DNA of 62,079 nucleotides from Pseudomonadota bacterium (GCA_023422955.1 JAFAGG010000016.1:1-62079), one strand, 5' to 3'. Positions 8,754 through 18,431 are shown, numbered from the stretch's first letter. A program made the numbers and translations. The notes: generated by a model not told the origin, from the letters alone.

Positions 8754-11700
8754 ATGAGCCTGCATGTCCCTCATACCAAATTTGTATCTGCCTATCTCGT
8801 CGCACTGATCAGTGCGCTCTTTCCTTTAGCGTCACTTGCTGCGCCCACTGACCTGGCAAATGAGCCTATCGTGATGGATAGAGAGAATGCGGGCATCGTG
8901 AAGCCGAATATCGCTTTCGTTGTGGACGATTCCGGCTCCATGAATGATCAGAACATGCCGGATAGCGACGGAACCAACAAGGATGAGCGCTGCTGGGGAT
9001 GGTACAAATACAATACCCTCGCTTATAACCCCAACTACACCTACACGCCGCCGTACAAGCCGGACGGCGCGACCTACACCGATATCAATGGGAAGCAGGA
9101 GCGCCGCTTTGCCGATGCCAAGTTCACTGCTGCCCTGGCGGATGGATATTTCACGAAAGGTGGCTGGACCTTCGGTGGTGGTTCTCGTTCTAATTCCGAG
9201 GTGGACCTTAGCAAAACCTCGAATCTTCCTAATTCGGGTACGAAGTATTACTACACGGTCTACACCGGGAATGTCAGTGGTGAATCCGGCTGCCAGAACA
9301 GCAATCAATATACCCGCATAACCAGTGCCAGCAATATTGAAGCTCCGGGTGCGGCCAAAGGAAGTGCCGCAGCCAAGACCAACTATGCGAACTGGTATTC
9401 CTACTACCGTCGCCGCGCCTATTTGATGAAGGTGTCTGCCGGCGAGGCATTCAAGGATCTGGATGTCGATGGCTTCCGGGTGGGCCTGTTTTTCATCAAC
9501 AGTACCAATTCTGGCGCGAGCAACACAAGCAATAGAAATAGTGATTTGAAGGTGGGCGACTTCAAGGGGAATCACAGGCAGAACTGGTATACCACGCTGT
9601 ATGGCAATAGAAGCAATGGCTGGACACCATTGCGAGGCGCCTTGTCCCGCATGGGACGCATGTATGCCGGGCAATTCAGCAACTGGGATCCGGTTCAGTA
9701 TTCCTGCCAGAAGAACTTCACCCTGCTGTCTTCGGATGGTTACTGGAATACGCAAGGCGAATCATCGGGGAGTTATGGGCCACTCAAAGTTAAAGGCGGT
9801 TCGATAGGCGATGTCGATGGAATAGGTGTCGACCCCAATATAGCAATCCCGATGGTAGATGGCCTGAAGGTTGCAAACACGCTTGCCGACGTCGCCTACT
9901 ATTACTATTCGACCGACTTGCGGAACAAGGACGCATTTGACAATTGCCGCAACCGGGACAATCTTACGGCCAATGATTTGTGTGTGGATAACGTGAGAGC
10001 CGATCTTAGCAACCAGAACACTCGGCAGCACATGGTTACCTTCACATTGGGCTTGGGGGTCAGTGGCACCCTGCCTTATGAAGAAGGCTATGAGAGCGGT
10101 CCTGCTTCGATCATGAGTGGAACAAACTGGCCCTCGCCTTCGGCCGGCGACGATCAGAAGATCGACGACCTGTGGCATGCGGCCATTAATGGCCGTGGCC
10201 GCTACTACAGTGCCAAAGATCCCGAAACGCTGACTGAGGGCATACGCGAGGCGCTATCCAATATGCGGCCACAGTCTGGCGCTGCCGCCGCGGCGGCATC
10301 TTCGTCGCTGGAACAAGGGGATAACACGGTCTATGTGGGCCTGTATCGAACCGTGCATTGGGACGGCGACATCCATGCGCTGGGTGTGGACTGGGATAAG
10401 GAATATCCCTACAACATCATCAAGCCGCCTCGCTGGTACGGACGCGACAAGTTGCAGGAGCTGGAGCCGGCCCAAAGAAAAATCCTCTACAGGGGCAGCA
10501 ACAGCCAATTGACCGAGTTCACTCCCGCCAACTTGCAGAGCGACGGCCTGGCGCAGCACTTCCAGAATATCTGCAACAAGAACCCTCGCATTGCGCAATG
10601 CGATGGCGATGCGGATGACCTGAATGCGGTGCAAAAAGCGAATGCCAACAAAGGTGAAAACCTGGTGAGCTATTTGCGAGGCAGTAGCGAATATGAGGAA
10701 GCCCCCGGGAATGCCATGGACAAGCGCGCCTATCGCAGCCGCGAATATGCATTAGGCGATATCGTTCATACCAATCCCAATTATGTGAAGAGAACCCGGT
10801 TCAATTACAGCGACCCAAGCTATGCCGGCTTCGCGGCGAGCATGGAAGATCGGGGTTCCATGCTGTATACCGGTTCTAACGATGGCATGCTGCATGCCAT
10901 CAATGCTGAAAATGGCAAGGAGGAATGGGCCTATATTCCAGGGATGATCATGCCTGATCTCTGGCGTTTGGCCGATCGGGACTATACGCATCGCTACTTC
11001 GTCGACGGGATTATTACGGTCGCGGATGTCTGCACGAACGTGCATGCCGCAACCGGAAATTGCGTATCCAGCAGCGACTGGAAAACCATTCTGATAGGTG
11101 GCCTCGGCAAGGGAGGATGCGGGTATTACGCGCTGGATGTAACGAATCCCGATCAGCCGAAAAGCTTGTGGGAAGTCGACGCGGAGCAGCAAAACTTCGG
11201 TGATCTTGGCTTTACTTACGGCAACCCGCAGGTGGTAAAGAACAAGGAAGGGAAATGGGTCGTCATTTTCTCATCCGGCTATAACAATTATCCAAGCGGG
11301 TGCTCGGCTACTAAGGGAGATGGCAATGGTCACCTGTACGTGGTGGATGCCGCAACCGGTGCCCTCATCAGCAAGATCTCTACTACCGTGGGCGGTCAGG
11401 CGGTAGGCTCGACTTCGACGCCCAGCGGCCTGGCGAAAGTGAATGCCTGGGTCGATAATCCGACCAATCCGGTGGCCGATCGTGTGTATGGCGGGGATTT
11501 GCTGGGCAACGTGTGGCGCTTCGATTTCGATGACAACTATGCGCCGAATGGGACAGAGGCTCGTCTGCTGGCGGTACTGAAAGATGGTTCCGGCAAGCGG
11601 CAGCCCGTTACCATCAGGCCCGAACTTGCCACGATCACATATGCCAACCAGCAGCACGATGTCGTCCTACTGGGAACAGGAAAATTGCTGGGGGAAAGTG

Positions 11701-12293
11701 ATCTTATCGATATTAGTCAGCAAACCGTCTATGCCTTGAAAGACGATCCGCATGCGACGGCGGCCATCAATGTCAGAAGCGAGAAAATGGTGCCGTTTGC
11801 GATGGAAGAAAAAGTAGAGAAGCGCTTGAATCCTTATACGGATGAACTGAGCAATGTACGGGTGCGTTACATCAACGGGCAGGAGCCTAACTGGACCAGC
11901 GACAGCGGATGGTATATCGATCTCAATCCCAATGGTGCTTCGCCTACGGAACGTGTCAATGTGGACATGGTGGTCATTCCGGGGCCCACATTATGGTTCG
12001 GCGCCAATGTGCCGCATAGAGATCCCTGTGTCATCGGCGGTTATGGCATTGAATACAAGGTGGATATTACCAACCCGCTTGCTACCGGCGATATCGGTTC
12101 GGTTTTCCTTGAAGGTGCCATGTTTGCCGGATTGCGCTGGCATGACATGAAAGGCGGGGTTTCAGTGGTGACAGGAACGGATGGAAACATCCATATCCGC
12201 AAGGGCGTGGAGCCACCACCTGAGCCGGAGGAGCCGACACCGCCGACACCACCCGTCCTGAAACGTTCCTCATGGCGTGAGATCGTGCAATAA
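8754..12293 (+). CDS. pilY1: Type IV pilus adhesin/regulator PilY1
   Basis: A secreted tip-associated protein of 1179 residues with a signal peptide ending near ASLAA (residue 30). Residues 58-62 (DDSGS) form a DxSxS MIDAS-like motif of a von Willebrand A-like domain. The C-terminal half (about residues 640-1130) has the PilY1 beta-propeller repeats, for example LYTGSNDGMLHAINAENGKE and VYGGDLLGNVWRFDFDDN. The tail after residue 1150 is a Pro/Glu linker (PPPEPEEPTPPTPP) with a short basic end. PilY1 controls pilus extension, surface sensing and adhesion. AGGAGG just before the ATG gives strong initiation; pilX is eight bases upstream. Confidence 0.92.
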   Translation: MSLHVPHTKFVSAYLVALISALFPLASLAAPTDLANEPIVMDRENAGIVKPNIAFVVDDSGSMNDQNMPDSDGTNKDERCWGWYKYNTLAYNPNYTYTPPYKPDGATYTDINGKQERRFADAKFTAALADGYFTKGGWTFGGGSRSNSEVDLSKTSNLPNSGTKYYYTVYTGNVSGESGCQNSNQYTRITSASNIEAPGAAKGSAAAKTNYANWYSYYRRRAYLMKVSAGEAFKDLDVDGFRVGLFFINSTNSGASNTSNRNSDLKVGDFKGNHRQNWYTTLYGNRSNGWTPLRGALSRMGRMYAGQFSNWDPVQYSCQKNFTLLSSDGYWNTQGESSGSYGPLKVKGGSIGDVDGIGVDPNIAIPMVDGLKVANTLADVAYYYYSTDLRNKDAFDNCRNRDNLTANDLCVDNVRADLSNQNTRQHMVTFTLGLGVSGTLPYEEGYESGPASIMSGTNWPSPSAGDDQKIDDLWHAAINGRGRYYSAKDPETLTEGIREALSNMRPQSGAAAAAASSSLEQGDNTVYVGLYRTVHWDGDIHALGVDWDKEYPYNIIKPPRWYGRDKLQELEPAQRKILYRGSNSQLTEFTPANLQSDGLAQHFQNICNKNPRIAQCDGDADDLNAVQKANANKGENLVSYLRGSSEYEEAPGNAMDKRAYRSREYALGDIVHTNPNYVKRTRFNYSDPSYAGFAASMEDRGSMLYTGSNDGMLHAINAENGKEEWAYIPGMIMPDLWRLADRDYTHRYFVDGIITVADVCTNVHAATGNCVSSSDWKTILIGGLGKGGCGYYALDVTNPDQPKSLWEVDAEQQNFGDLGFTYGNPQVVKNKEGKWVVIFSSGYNNYPSGCSATKGDGNGHLYVVDAATGALISKISTTVGGQAVGSTSTPSGLAKVNAWVDNPTNPVADRVYGGDLLGNVWRFDFDDNYAPNGTEARLLAVLKDGSGKRQPVTIRPELATITYANQQHDVVLLGTGKLLGESDLIDISQQTVYALKDDPHATAAINVRSEKMVPFAMEEKVEKRLNPYTDELSNVRVRYINGQEPNWTSDSGWYIDLNPNGASPTERVNVDMVVIPGPTLWFGANVPHRDPCVIGGYGIEYKVDITNPLATGDIGSVFLEGAMFAGLRWHDMKGGVSVVTGTDGNIHIRKGVEPPPEPEEPTPPTPPVLKRSSWREIVQ

Positions 12294-12313
12294 AGAGGCA
12301 GGCTGAATAAACC

Positions 12314-12970
12314 ATGCACTGGCAAGCAGCGGCCGCAACATTCATGCGGCCGCATCAGAAACGGTTGTTCATGCTGGGGAGCCTGGCCCTGCATCTTGTG
12401 CCGGTTTTGCTCATAGGGCTGCAATGGCAGGAGTTTCGATGGGCGGCAGCGGCCTTTCCCCGGGAGCAGGTCCTTAGGGTCAACTTGCTCTCTCCAGCAG
12501 CGCCCGGAAGTGAATCGGCGCTGTTTCCAGTAGAGGCTTCTGCCTCGCCAGGGCAGGACTGGTCAGCCTTGGCATCGCCATCTTCAACTTCAGCATCAGA
12601 CACTGAAAAAAAATCCCTTGTTCAAGAGCGCCCGGATGCAGCGGGCGCTCCTTCCTCAGTCATGCCAGCGTTGCCGCTGCCTTATCTGAATGCTCGCGAA
12701 CTGGATGAGCGGCCATGGGCCGAGGTACCGGTTCTGATTCCTTTTCCCGAAACGACCTGGGAAGGAGGACGAGTCGAGGGCATGCTGGAATTGTTCATCG
12801 GTGAGGATGGCAGTGTTGACCGCATCCTGGTGAAAGATTCGACGCTTCCTGAAGAGTTTGAGGCAGTCGCCGTGGAAACGTTCAGGGGAGTAAAAATGCA
12901 GCCGGGAGTCAAGGAAGGCAAGCCGGTACGTTCCATCATGAAAATCCTGGTGGAATTTGAACAACGCTAA
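12314..12970 (+). CDS. TonB-like protein (C-terminal TonB domain) at the end of the pilus operon
   Basis: A 218-residue protein with one membrane segment near residues 18-35 (LFMLGSLALHLVPVLLIGL), a variable Ser/Pro/Ala-rich middle, and a C-terminal TonB-like domain from about residue 150 (GRVEGMLELFIGEDGSVDRI, then 'A-V-E-T-F-R-G-V-K-M-Q-P-G'). TonB proteins carry proton-motive energy to outer-membrane receptors. No exbB/exbD or receptor gene is adjacent; it follows pilY1 by 20 bases and may be cotranscribed. The N-terminal SxxxH-like part is present only loosely. ATG 12344 is an alternative start. Confidence 0.7.
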   Translation: MHWQAAAATFMRPHQKRLFMLGSLALHLVPVLLIGLQWQEFRWAAAAFPREQVLRVNLLSPAAPGSESALFPVEASASPGQDWSALASPSSTSASDTEKKSLVQERPDAAGAPSSVMPALPLPYLNARELDERPWAEVPVLIPFPETTWEGGRVEGMLELFIGEDGSVDRILVKDSTLPEEFEAVAVETFRGVKMQPGVKEGKPVRSIMKILVEFEQR

Positions 12971-13158
12971 TGATGATGAAGCTTCTTCGTCTTGCAAGGA
13001 TGAAATCCGGGCAGGATCAGATCCCTTCAATAGAACTGTTCGGACGGAATTTCAAAAACTTTTCCCGCTCGACTGGCAAATGTGCGGAGTGAGGCAACTC
13101 TGCCTGCCCGGAACATTTTCTCCTGCTCCTGAGTCCCATCAAATTTGAGGAGACGATC

Positions 13159-13359
13159 ATGAGCCCGAACCGTAATCCGCACGAAAAATCATCTACCCCT
13201 CAAACAGAGTCAGAGGGCAAACTGGAGAAAATCGCGAATGCGATTGATCCGGCCAGCACCCAGGTCAGTGATGAAGAAATCATGGACCCCGGCGCCAACA
13301 CCAGGGATTTTCCCCCACGCCAACCCGAATCACGCAATCGCCCCTCAAAGCCCCGCTAG
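13159..13359 (+). CDS. Small disordered hypothetical protein
   Basis: A 66-residue, very polar protein (rich in P, S, E, N and R, no membrane segment). It resembles the short disordered proteins often annotated as hypothetical in Oxalobacteraceae, but I cannot name a family. GAGGAGA about seven bases before the ATG supports translation. It lies between the TonB-like gene and a minus-strand small membrane protein, in no clear operon. Confidence 0.5.
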   Translation: MSPNRNPHEKSSTPQTESEGKLEKIANAIDPASTQVSDEEIMDPGANTRDFPPRQPESRNRPSKPR

Positions 13360-13392
13360 CTTCAGGCGATGAGGGTGCTTGTGATGCACTGG

Positions 13393-13470
13393 TTACAAGA
13401 CAATGAATATCAGTCCCAAGCCAGTCAGCATTCCTGCAGCAAGCAAAGTAATGAGTACAGGCGGTTTCAT
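13393..13470 (-). CDS. 25-residue single-span membrane protein
   Basis: A very short frame: M-K-P-P followed by an almost wholly hydrophobic stretch (VLITLLAAGMLTGLGLIFIV) and a Leu before TAA. That is one transmembrane helix with no soluble domain. The ATG at 13470 is preceded by AAAGGAG five bases away, among the best ribosome sites in the window. The two prolines and single Lys at the N-terminus suit an N-in or hairpin-free insertion. No function can be assigned; neighbours (a disordered protein and tRNA-Arg) give no clue. Chance occurrence of SD, start and a clean hydrophobic frame is possible but unlikely. Confidence 0.55.
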   Translation of the reverse strand: MKPPVLITLLAAGMLTGLGLIFIVL

Positions 13471-13655
13471 GGCAGCTCCTTTCGGAGAATGGTCGTGCTC
13501 ATTTTGAAAGGAAGGCATGCATTTCGTTCCCCTGGAACTGGCAGCCGAGACGGTGTTTCAAGGAGCAATACGCTGAATGCCTGCGGCAAAATTCGCCGCG
13601 CGATGCGGGAGGTCGGGAGAAGAAAGTAGATAAATTTCCCCAGGAAGGGAAGCTT

Positions 13656-13730
13656 TGGTCCCGCCGACAGGAATCGAACCTGTATCTAGCGCTTAGGAGG
13701 CACTCGTTCTATCCATTGAACTACGGCGAG
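13656..13730 (-). tRNA. tRNA-Arg (anticodon CCU)
   Basis: 75 nt including an encoded CCA. The acceptor stem CTCGCCG/CGGCGGG has C1-G72 and one U-G pair, D-stem GTTC/GAAC, anticodon loop CTCCTAA (anticodon CCT), T-stem ACAGG/CCTGT with loop TTCGATT, discriminator A. It reads rare AGG codons. C1 instead of the usual G1 is slightly unusual. Confidence 0.95.
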
Positions 13731-13764
13731 ACGCTTTAGCCCGTGAGCAAAAAGGGCAGGCGCC

Positions 13765-13770
13765 ATTATA
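13765..13770 (-). promoter_or_regulatory. -10 box of tRNA-Arg promoter
   Basis: TATAAT on the minus strand, 34 bases before the tRNA, followed by GGCGCC, a GC-rich discriminator typical of stringently controlled stable-RNA promoters. No good -35 is visible. Confidence 0.5.
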
Positions 13771-13867
13771 TCTGACCTGTTCGTAAAGACCAGCATCAGG
13801 ATAGATGTCTGTAGAATGCGAGCTTTATAACGAAAGCGACTTGTCGCTTGGCTCGAAGCAGGATTTT

Positions 13868-15775
13868 ATGGCAGTTATTTCTCTTACTGATGCACAACTG
13901 GCGTTCGGGCATGTGGCCTTGCTCGATCATGCGGAATTTTCGCTGGAAGCCAATGAGCGTGTTGGCCTGATTGGGCGTAACGGTACGGGTAAATCTTCCT
14001 TGCTGAAGATCATCGCCGGTCGTTCGAAACTTGATGATGGCCTGCTGGTGATGCAACAGGGGACGCGCATTGCCTATGTCGAGCAGGAACCGCAGTTTGA
14101 TCCGGGCATGTCCGTATTTGAAGCAGTGGCCGCCGGGTTGGGCGACGTGTGGGGTTGGCTGTCGGAATACGAGGCGCTTGCCGAGCGCATGGGTGATGAT
14201 GAGGCGCTGATGGAGCAATTGCATCAGCTGCAGACCAAGCTCGACGCTGCCGATGCATGGAATCTGAAAAGTCGGGTCGATGCGATTCTTGCGCGTTTGA
14301 ATCTTGAGGGATCGGCGATACTTTCTACCCTATCCGGCGGTACCCAAAAGCGCGTGGCGCTGGCGGCGGCGCTGGTCAGTGCTCCAGAAGTGCTGTTGCT
14401 GGATGAACCGACCAACCATTTGGATTTCGCGTCGATCCAGTGGCTAGAGGGGTTGCTGAAGGATTTTCGGGGCAGCGTGTTATTCATCACGCATGATCGG
14501 CGTTTTCTCGACAATATCGCCACTCGCATCATTGAACTTGATCGCGGGCACTTACTCTCTTTCCCCGGCAACTTCAGCGCTTATCAAACCCGCAAGACGG
14601 ATCAAATGGCTGTCGAAGCGATTGAAAATGCCAAGTTCGACAAATTGCTGGCACAGGAAGAGGTGTGGATACGCAAAGGCGTAGAAGCCAGGCGAACGCG
14701 TAATGAGGGCCGTGTACGCCGTCTGGAAGCCTTGCGGCAAGTTCGTACCGATAGGCGGGAACGGCAGGGGCAGGTCAAGCTGGAGCTGGCGACGGGCGAG
14801 CGCTCTGGAAAAATCGTTGCGGAAATAATCGAGGTCGACAAGGCCTACGGCAGCAAAGTCATCGTGCACAATTTTAGTGCCACCATACTTCGCGGCGACA
14901 AGGTGGGGCTGATCGGGCCGAATGGCGTAGGCAAGTCCACTTTGCTGCGACTGATCCTGGGAGAGGAGCAGCCGGACCGCGGCGAAATCCGCGTGGGTGC
15001 GCGCCTGCAAGTTGCCTACTTCGATCAGATGCGTGCTCAGCTCAATGAAGAAGCCAGTCTGGCGGATACCATTGCTCCCGGCAGTGACTGGGTGGAGATC
15101 AATGGCCAGCGCAAGCATGTGATGACTTACCTGAGCGATTTTCTGTTTGCGCCGGAGCGGGCGCGCTCGCCGGTCAAGTCCTTGTCGGGTGGCGAGCGCA
15201 ACCGTTTGTTATTGGCACGTTTGTTCGCGAAACCTGCCAATGTGCTGGTGCTGGATGAGCCGACCAATGATCTGGATATCGACACGCTTGAATTGCTCGA
15301 AGAGTTGCTGGAAGACTATAACGGCACGGTGTTCCTGGTCAGTCACGACCGCACATTCCTGGACAATGTCGTCACCCAAGTCATATTGGCCGAGGGTGAA
15401 GGAAAGTGGCGCGAATATGTGGGGGGCTACAGCGACTGGGAGCGTTTGCACGGCTCTGCTGCAGTCACCACGAAGACTGCAGCGAAAACTGATGGCAAGG
15501 AGGCGAGTGCCGCAGTAAAGTCGGCAGCGGCTGTGGCTAGCAAACCCAAGAAGCTCAGTTACAAGGAGCAGCGCGAGCTCGAAGAGCTGCCGGCGCGCAT
15601 TGCGCAATTGGAGCAGGAGCAGGTCAGTATTTCTGCCCGTCTTGCCGATCCGGAGCTCTATAAAAATCACGCTGAAGAAGCGCAGGGCCTTAATCAGCGT
15701 TATGCGGAAATCGATCAGCTATTGTTGGAGTGCCTCGAAAAATGGGAGGCGATCGAGGCGAAGGCTGGGAGGTGA
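13868..15775 (+). CDS. uup: ABC-F ATPase Uup
   Basis: A 635-residue soluble ABC-F protein with two ATPase domains. Domain 1 has GRNGTGKSSLL, the signature LSGGTQKRVALA and LLLDEPTNHLD; domain 2 has GPNGVGKSTLL, LSGGERNRLLLA and LVLDEPTNDLD. The linker is the ABC-F tower ('R-K-G-V-E-A-R-R-T-R-N-E-G-R-V-R-R'). The C-terminal Ala/Lys-rich linker plus coiled coil (from about residue 555) is the Uup DNA/rRNA-binding tail, separating it from EttA and YbiT. Uup suppresses transposon excision and helps ribosome function. The ATG at 13868 starts the canonical MAVISL sequence; the upstream extension is not family-like. Confidence 0.93.
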   Translation: MAVISLTDAQLAFGHVALLDHAEFSLEANERVGLIGRNGTGKSSLLKIIAGRSKLDDGLLVMQQGTRIAYVEQEPQFDPGMSVFEAVAAGLGDVWGWLSEYEALAERMGDDEALMEQLHQLQTKLDAADAWNLKSRVDAILARLNLEGSAILSTLSGGTQKRVALAAALVSAPEVLLLDEPTNHLDFASIQWLEGLLKDFRGSVLFITHDRRFLDNIATRIIELDRGHLLSFPGNFSAYQTRKTDQMAVEAIENAKFDKLLAQEEVWIRKGVEARRTRNEGRVRRLEALRQVRTDRRERQGQVKLELATGERSGKIVAEIIEVDKAYGSKVIVHNFSATILRGDKVGLIGPNGVGKSTLLRLILGEEQPDRGEIRVGARLQVAYFDQMRAQLNEEASLADTIAPGSDWVEINGQRKHVMTYLSDFLFAPERARSPVKSLSGGERNRLLLARLFAKPANVLVLDEPTNDLDIDTLELLEELLEDYNGTVFLVSHDRTFLDNVVTQVILAEGEGKWREYVGGYSDWERLHGSAAVTTKTAAKTDGKEASAAVKSAAAVASKPKKLSYKEQRELEELPARIAQLEQEQVSISARLADPELYKNHAEEAQGLNQRYAEIDQLLLECLEKWEAIEAKAGR

Positions 15776-15779
15776 CTTG

Positions 15780-15808
15780 ATTGAGTGGAAAAACATTTTT
15801 CACTCAAT
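15780..15808. terminator. Bidirectional terminator between uup and sirB1
   Basis: ATTGAGTG and CACTCAAT enclose an AAAAA-CA-TTTTT inner stem; the A and T flanks on both sides suit termination in either direction for two convergent genes. Confidence 0.6.
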
Positions 15809-15836
15809 TTAATCATTCAATTGGATCAGAATTGGC

Positions 15837-16679
15837 TCAATTTAACCGTTTGCAGGCAAGCTGCAACTCGGCGAGCTTGCTGCGCAAATCGTCTGCATCA
15901 TGTGCGTTCGGCCTGTCGGTGAGGTAAGCCTGAATGTCTTGTGCTGCGGCTTGAGGACATTCCAGCTGTGCATACGCCAAGCCGCGATCGCGTCGCTCGG
16001 TAATATCCTCAGGTATCAGGATCACCAGTCGCTGCTGCACCTGCAGCAAGTGTTTCCATTGAGGGGGATGCGAATAGATGGCTTTCAGATTGCGCAGCAT
16101 TCTCACCAGGATTTCCCGCGGCCTGGCTTCCTGCAGATAGAGGGCAAGCGGCAAATCTCCCGCATAGTCTTCGTCTTGCACGGAATAGGGTTCCAGTCTT
16201 TCTTCCAGCTCTTCTCGCGAAAGACTTTCGCCATTAAAGGGATCGAGAATGATGGCGCCGGCTTGCACCGACAACTTCATCAGGAAATGACCGGGAAAGG
16301 AAATGCCTTTCACTTCCAGGCCGATTTGCGCCGCTATCTCCATGTATAACAAGGCGAGTGAGATGGGAATGCCGCGGCGATTATTTAATACCCGGTCCAG
16401 ATAGCTGTTTTCCGGATCGTAATAATTGTTGATGTTGCCGGCAAATCCTAGCTCGCGATAGAAGAAATGATTCAGCATGCGCAGCTTCTGGATGTGCGAT
16501 GCATCGCTCGGCAGGCGCCGTTTCAGCTTGGCGGCAAGCGTATCCACTTCAGCTTGCTGCGCAGCCAAATCCAGTTGTGGATCAGCATCCTGTGCAACGG
16601 CCATCGCGGCTTCGAACAAGGGGATGGACTCGTCTTGCTGCACTAACGATGCAAAGTAATCGAGATGTTGGATCGTCAT
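15837..16679 (-). CDS. sirB1: SirB1-like transglutaminase/TPR protein
   Basis: A 280-residue protein of the SirB1 (YchA) family. The N-terminal 170 residues carry the transglutaminase-like fold (NHFFYRELGF, then NRRGIPISLALLYMEIAAQI and GISFPGHFLMKL); the C-terminal part has TPR-like repeats ('H-L-L-Q-V-Q-Q-R-L-V-I-L-I-P' and 'R-D-R-G-L-A-Y-A-Q-L'). The enzymatic role is unknown; the usual Cys of active transglutaminases is not evident. It is convergent with uup and 78 bases downstream of murJ. Confidence 0.85.
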   Translation of the reverse strand: MTIQHLDYFASLVQQDESIPLFEAAMAVAQDADPQLDLAAQQAEVDTLAAKLKRRLPSDASHIQKLRMLNHFFYRELGFAGNINNYYDPENSYLDRVLNNRRGIPISLALLYMEIAAQIGLEVKGISFPGHFLMKLSVQAGAIILDPFNGESLSREELEERLEPYSVQDEDYAGDLPLALYLQEARPREILVRMLRNLKAIYSHPPQWKHLLQVQQRLVILIPEDITERRDRGLAYAQLECPQAAAQDIQAYLTDRPNAHDADDLRSKLAELQLACKRLN

Positions 16680-16757
16680 ATGCAGTCCATCATATACACA
16701 CTTTATGCAGCTCGCTAGGTAAAGGACAAATTCATGCCAATAATTTTGGTCGGGATA

Positions 16758-18308
16758 TCAGGACGCAATGCGCTTGAAGTCCCTTAAACGAAATCCCGTT
16801 GCAAACAACGTGCCGAAATAAGCAGCACCACAGATCGCTATGATCATGAATAGTGCGCCGATGCGATGAAAAGGCTGTTGCTGCAGGGCGATCCAGTCAA
16901 ATTGATTTCCCAGCCACAGTGCTATGCCTGCCAGCAGGATCAAGGCCAGTCCGAGGCGCAGGAAAAATTTTCCCCAGCCCGGATGAGCGATATAAATCCC
17001 GCGGCGACGCAAGCCAAGATAGAGAAAGATGGCATTGAAACAGGCGCCAATACCAATGGACAAGGCCAGGCCCGCATGCGCAATCCAGGGCACAAAAACC
17101 AGGTTCATCAATTGCGTTGCGATCAGTACGCAAACTGCAATCCTCACGGGCGTCTTGATATCCTGCTTGGCATAAAAACCCGGTGCCAGAATTTTGACTA
17201 GGACTAGCCCTATCAGCCCCACCCCATAAGCGATCAAGGCGCGGCTCGTCATTTCTACGGAAAGGGCATCGAATTTTCCATAATGGAAAAGGGTGGTGGT
17301 GATGGGTTCGGATAAAATGGCCAGCCCTACTGCTGCAGGCAAAGCTAATAGGAAGGTTAATCGCAAGCCCCAGTCCAAAAGAGAGGAATACTCTTCCGTA
17401 TTGCCGGTGGAGTGAGCCTTCGATAAGTTAGGCAGCAGGATGGTGGCCAATGCCACGCCCAGCAGGCCCGTGGGTAATTCCATCAGCCGGTCCGCGTAGG
17501 AAAGCCAGGACACGCTGCCATCCTGCAGATGGGAGGCGATATTGGTGTTTATGATCAGGCTCAATTGGGCTACCGAGACGGCAAACGTTGCCGGCACCAT
17601 CTGCTTCAGTACGCGCCGCACGCCGGCATCCTGAAATGCCGGCCTGAAATTCAGGCGCAGGCGCGGCAGCATGCCAATGCGGTACAAAGCAGGGATCTGA
17701 ATGGCGAGTTGAAGCACGCCGCCTGCCAGTACGGCTATGGCTAAGGCGTAAATCGGTTGTTGCAAATGGGGCGCCAGAAATAGGGCTGCAACGATGAAAG
17801 CAATGTTGAGCAATACGGGCGTGAAAGCCGGGATTCTGAATTCGCGCCAGGTATTCAATACGGCGCCCGCCAGGGCCACTAGCGACATGAACCCGATGTA
17901 GGGGAACATCAGGCGAGTCATTGCTACCGTCAAATCGAAGGTGGCAGGATCGGACCTCAGGCCGGTTGCGATGAATAAGACAATAACAGGCGTGGCCAGC
18001 ATGCCTATCGCGCAGGTTAGCAAGAGCGTCCAGGCAAGCACGGTTGCAACGTGATCAATCAGGGTTTGAGTGGCTTGCTCACCCTGCTGACTTTTATACT
18101 CTGCCAGAATCGGTACGAAGGCCTGGGAAAATGCTCCTTCGGCAAACAAGCGGCGCAGCAAGTTGGGAATCCGGAATGCAATAAAGAAGGCATCGGTAGC
18201 GGCAGAAGCGCCAAAGGCTCGTGCGACCAGGAATTCGCGAATCAGGCCGGTCACGCGTGAGAGCATGGTCATGCCGGAAACGGTTACGAGCGTTCTATGT
18301 AAGTTCAT
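16758..18308 (-). CDS. murJ: Lipid II flippase MurJ (MviN)
   Basis: Inner-membrane flippase that moves lipid II to the periplasmic face for peptidoglycan synthesis. 516 residues with about 14 hydrophobic segments; the opening MNLHRTLVTVSGMTMLSRVT and the conserved GLIREFLVARAFGASAATDA are MurJ hallmarks. The ATG at 18308 is preferred over an in-frame TTG three codons upstream. The arrangement opposite rpsT is common in betaproteobacteria. The C-terminus (GFRLRDFKRIAS) is of usual length. Confidence 0.95.
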   Translation of the reverse strand: MNLHRTLVTVSGMTMLSRVTGLIREFLVARAFGASAATDAFFIAFRIPNLLRRLFAEGAFSQAFVPILAEYKSQQGEQATQTLIDHVATVLAWTLLLTCAIGMLATPVIVLFIATGLRSDPATFDLTVAMTRLMFPYIGFMSLVALAGAVLNTWREFRIPAFTPVLLNIAFIVAALFLAPHLQQPIYALAIAVLAGGVLQLAIQIPALYRIGMLPRLRLNFRPAFQDAGVRRVLKQMVPATFAVSVAQLSLIINTNIASHLQDGSVSWLSYADRLMELPTGLLGVALATILLPNLSKAHSTGNTEEYSSLLDWGLRLTFLLALPAAVGLAILSEPITTTLFHYGKFDALSVEMTSRALIAYGVGLIGLVLVKILAPGFYAKQDIKTPVRIAVCVLIATQLMNLVFVPWIAHAGLALSIGIGACFNAIFLYLGLRRRGIYIAHPGWGKFFLRLGLALILLAGIALWLGNQFDWIALQQQPFHRIGALFMIIAICGAAYFGTLFATGFRLRDFKRIAS

Positions 18309-18431
18309 GGGAAGCAATTATAGCGGTCAGGACTTCGGCCTGAGAGAAGCATGCTGGCAGAATTGGTCCAAGGCCAAAAGGTGTGAAATAAAACCGGGTT
18401 TCTTTCGCTGGCAGGGATGTGAAAGCAGGAA

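Noticed and set aside
12957..13148. 63-codon frame overlapping the TonB-like stop
   Set aside because: It overlaps the previous gene in another frame, has no ribosome site and no protein-like pattern.
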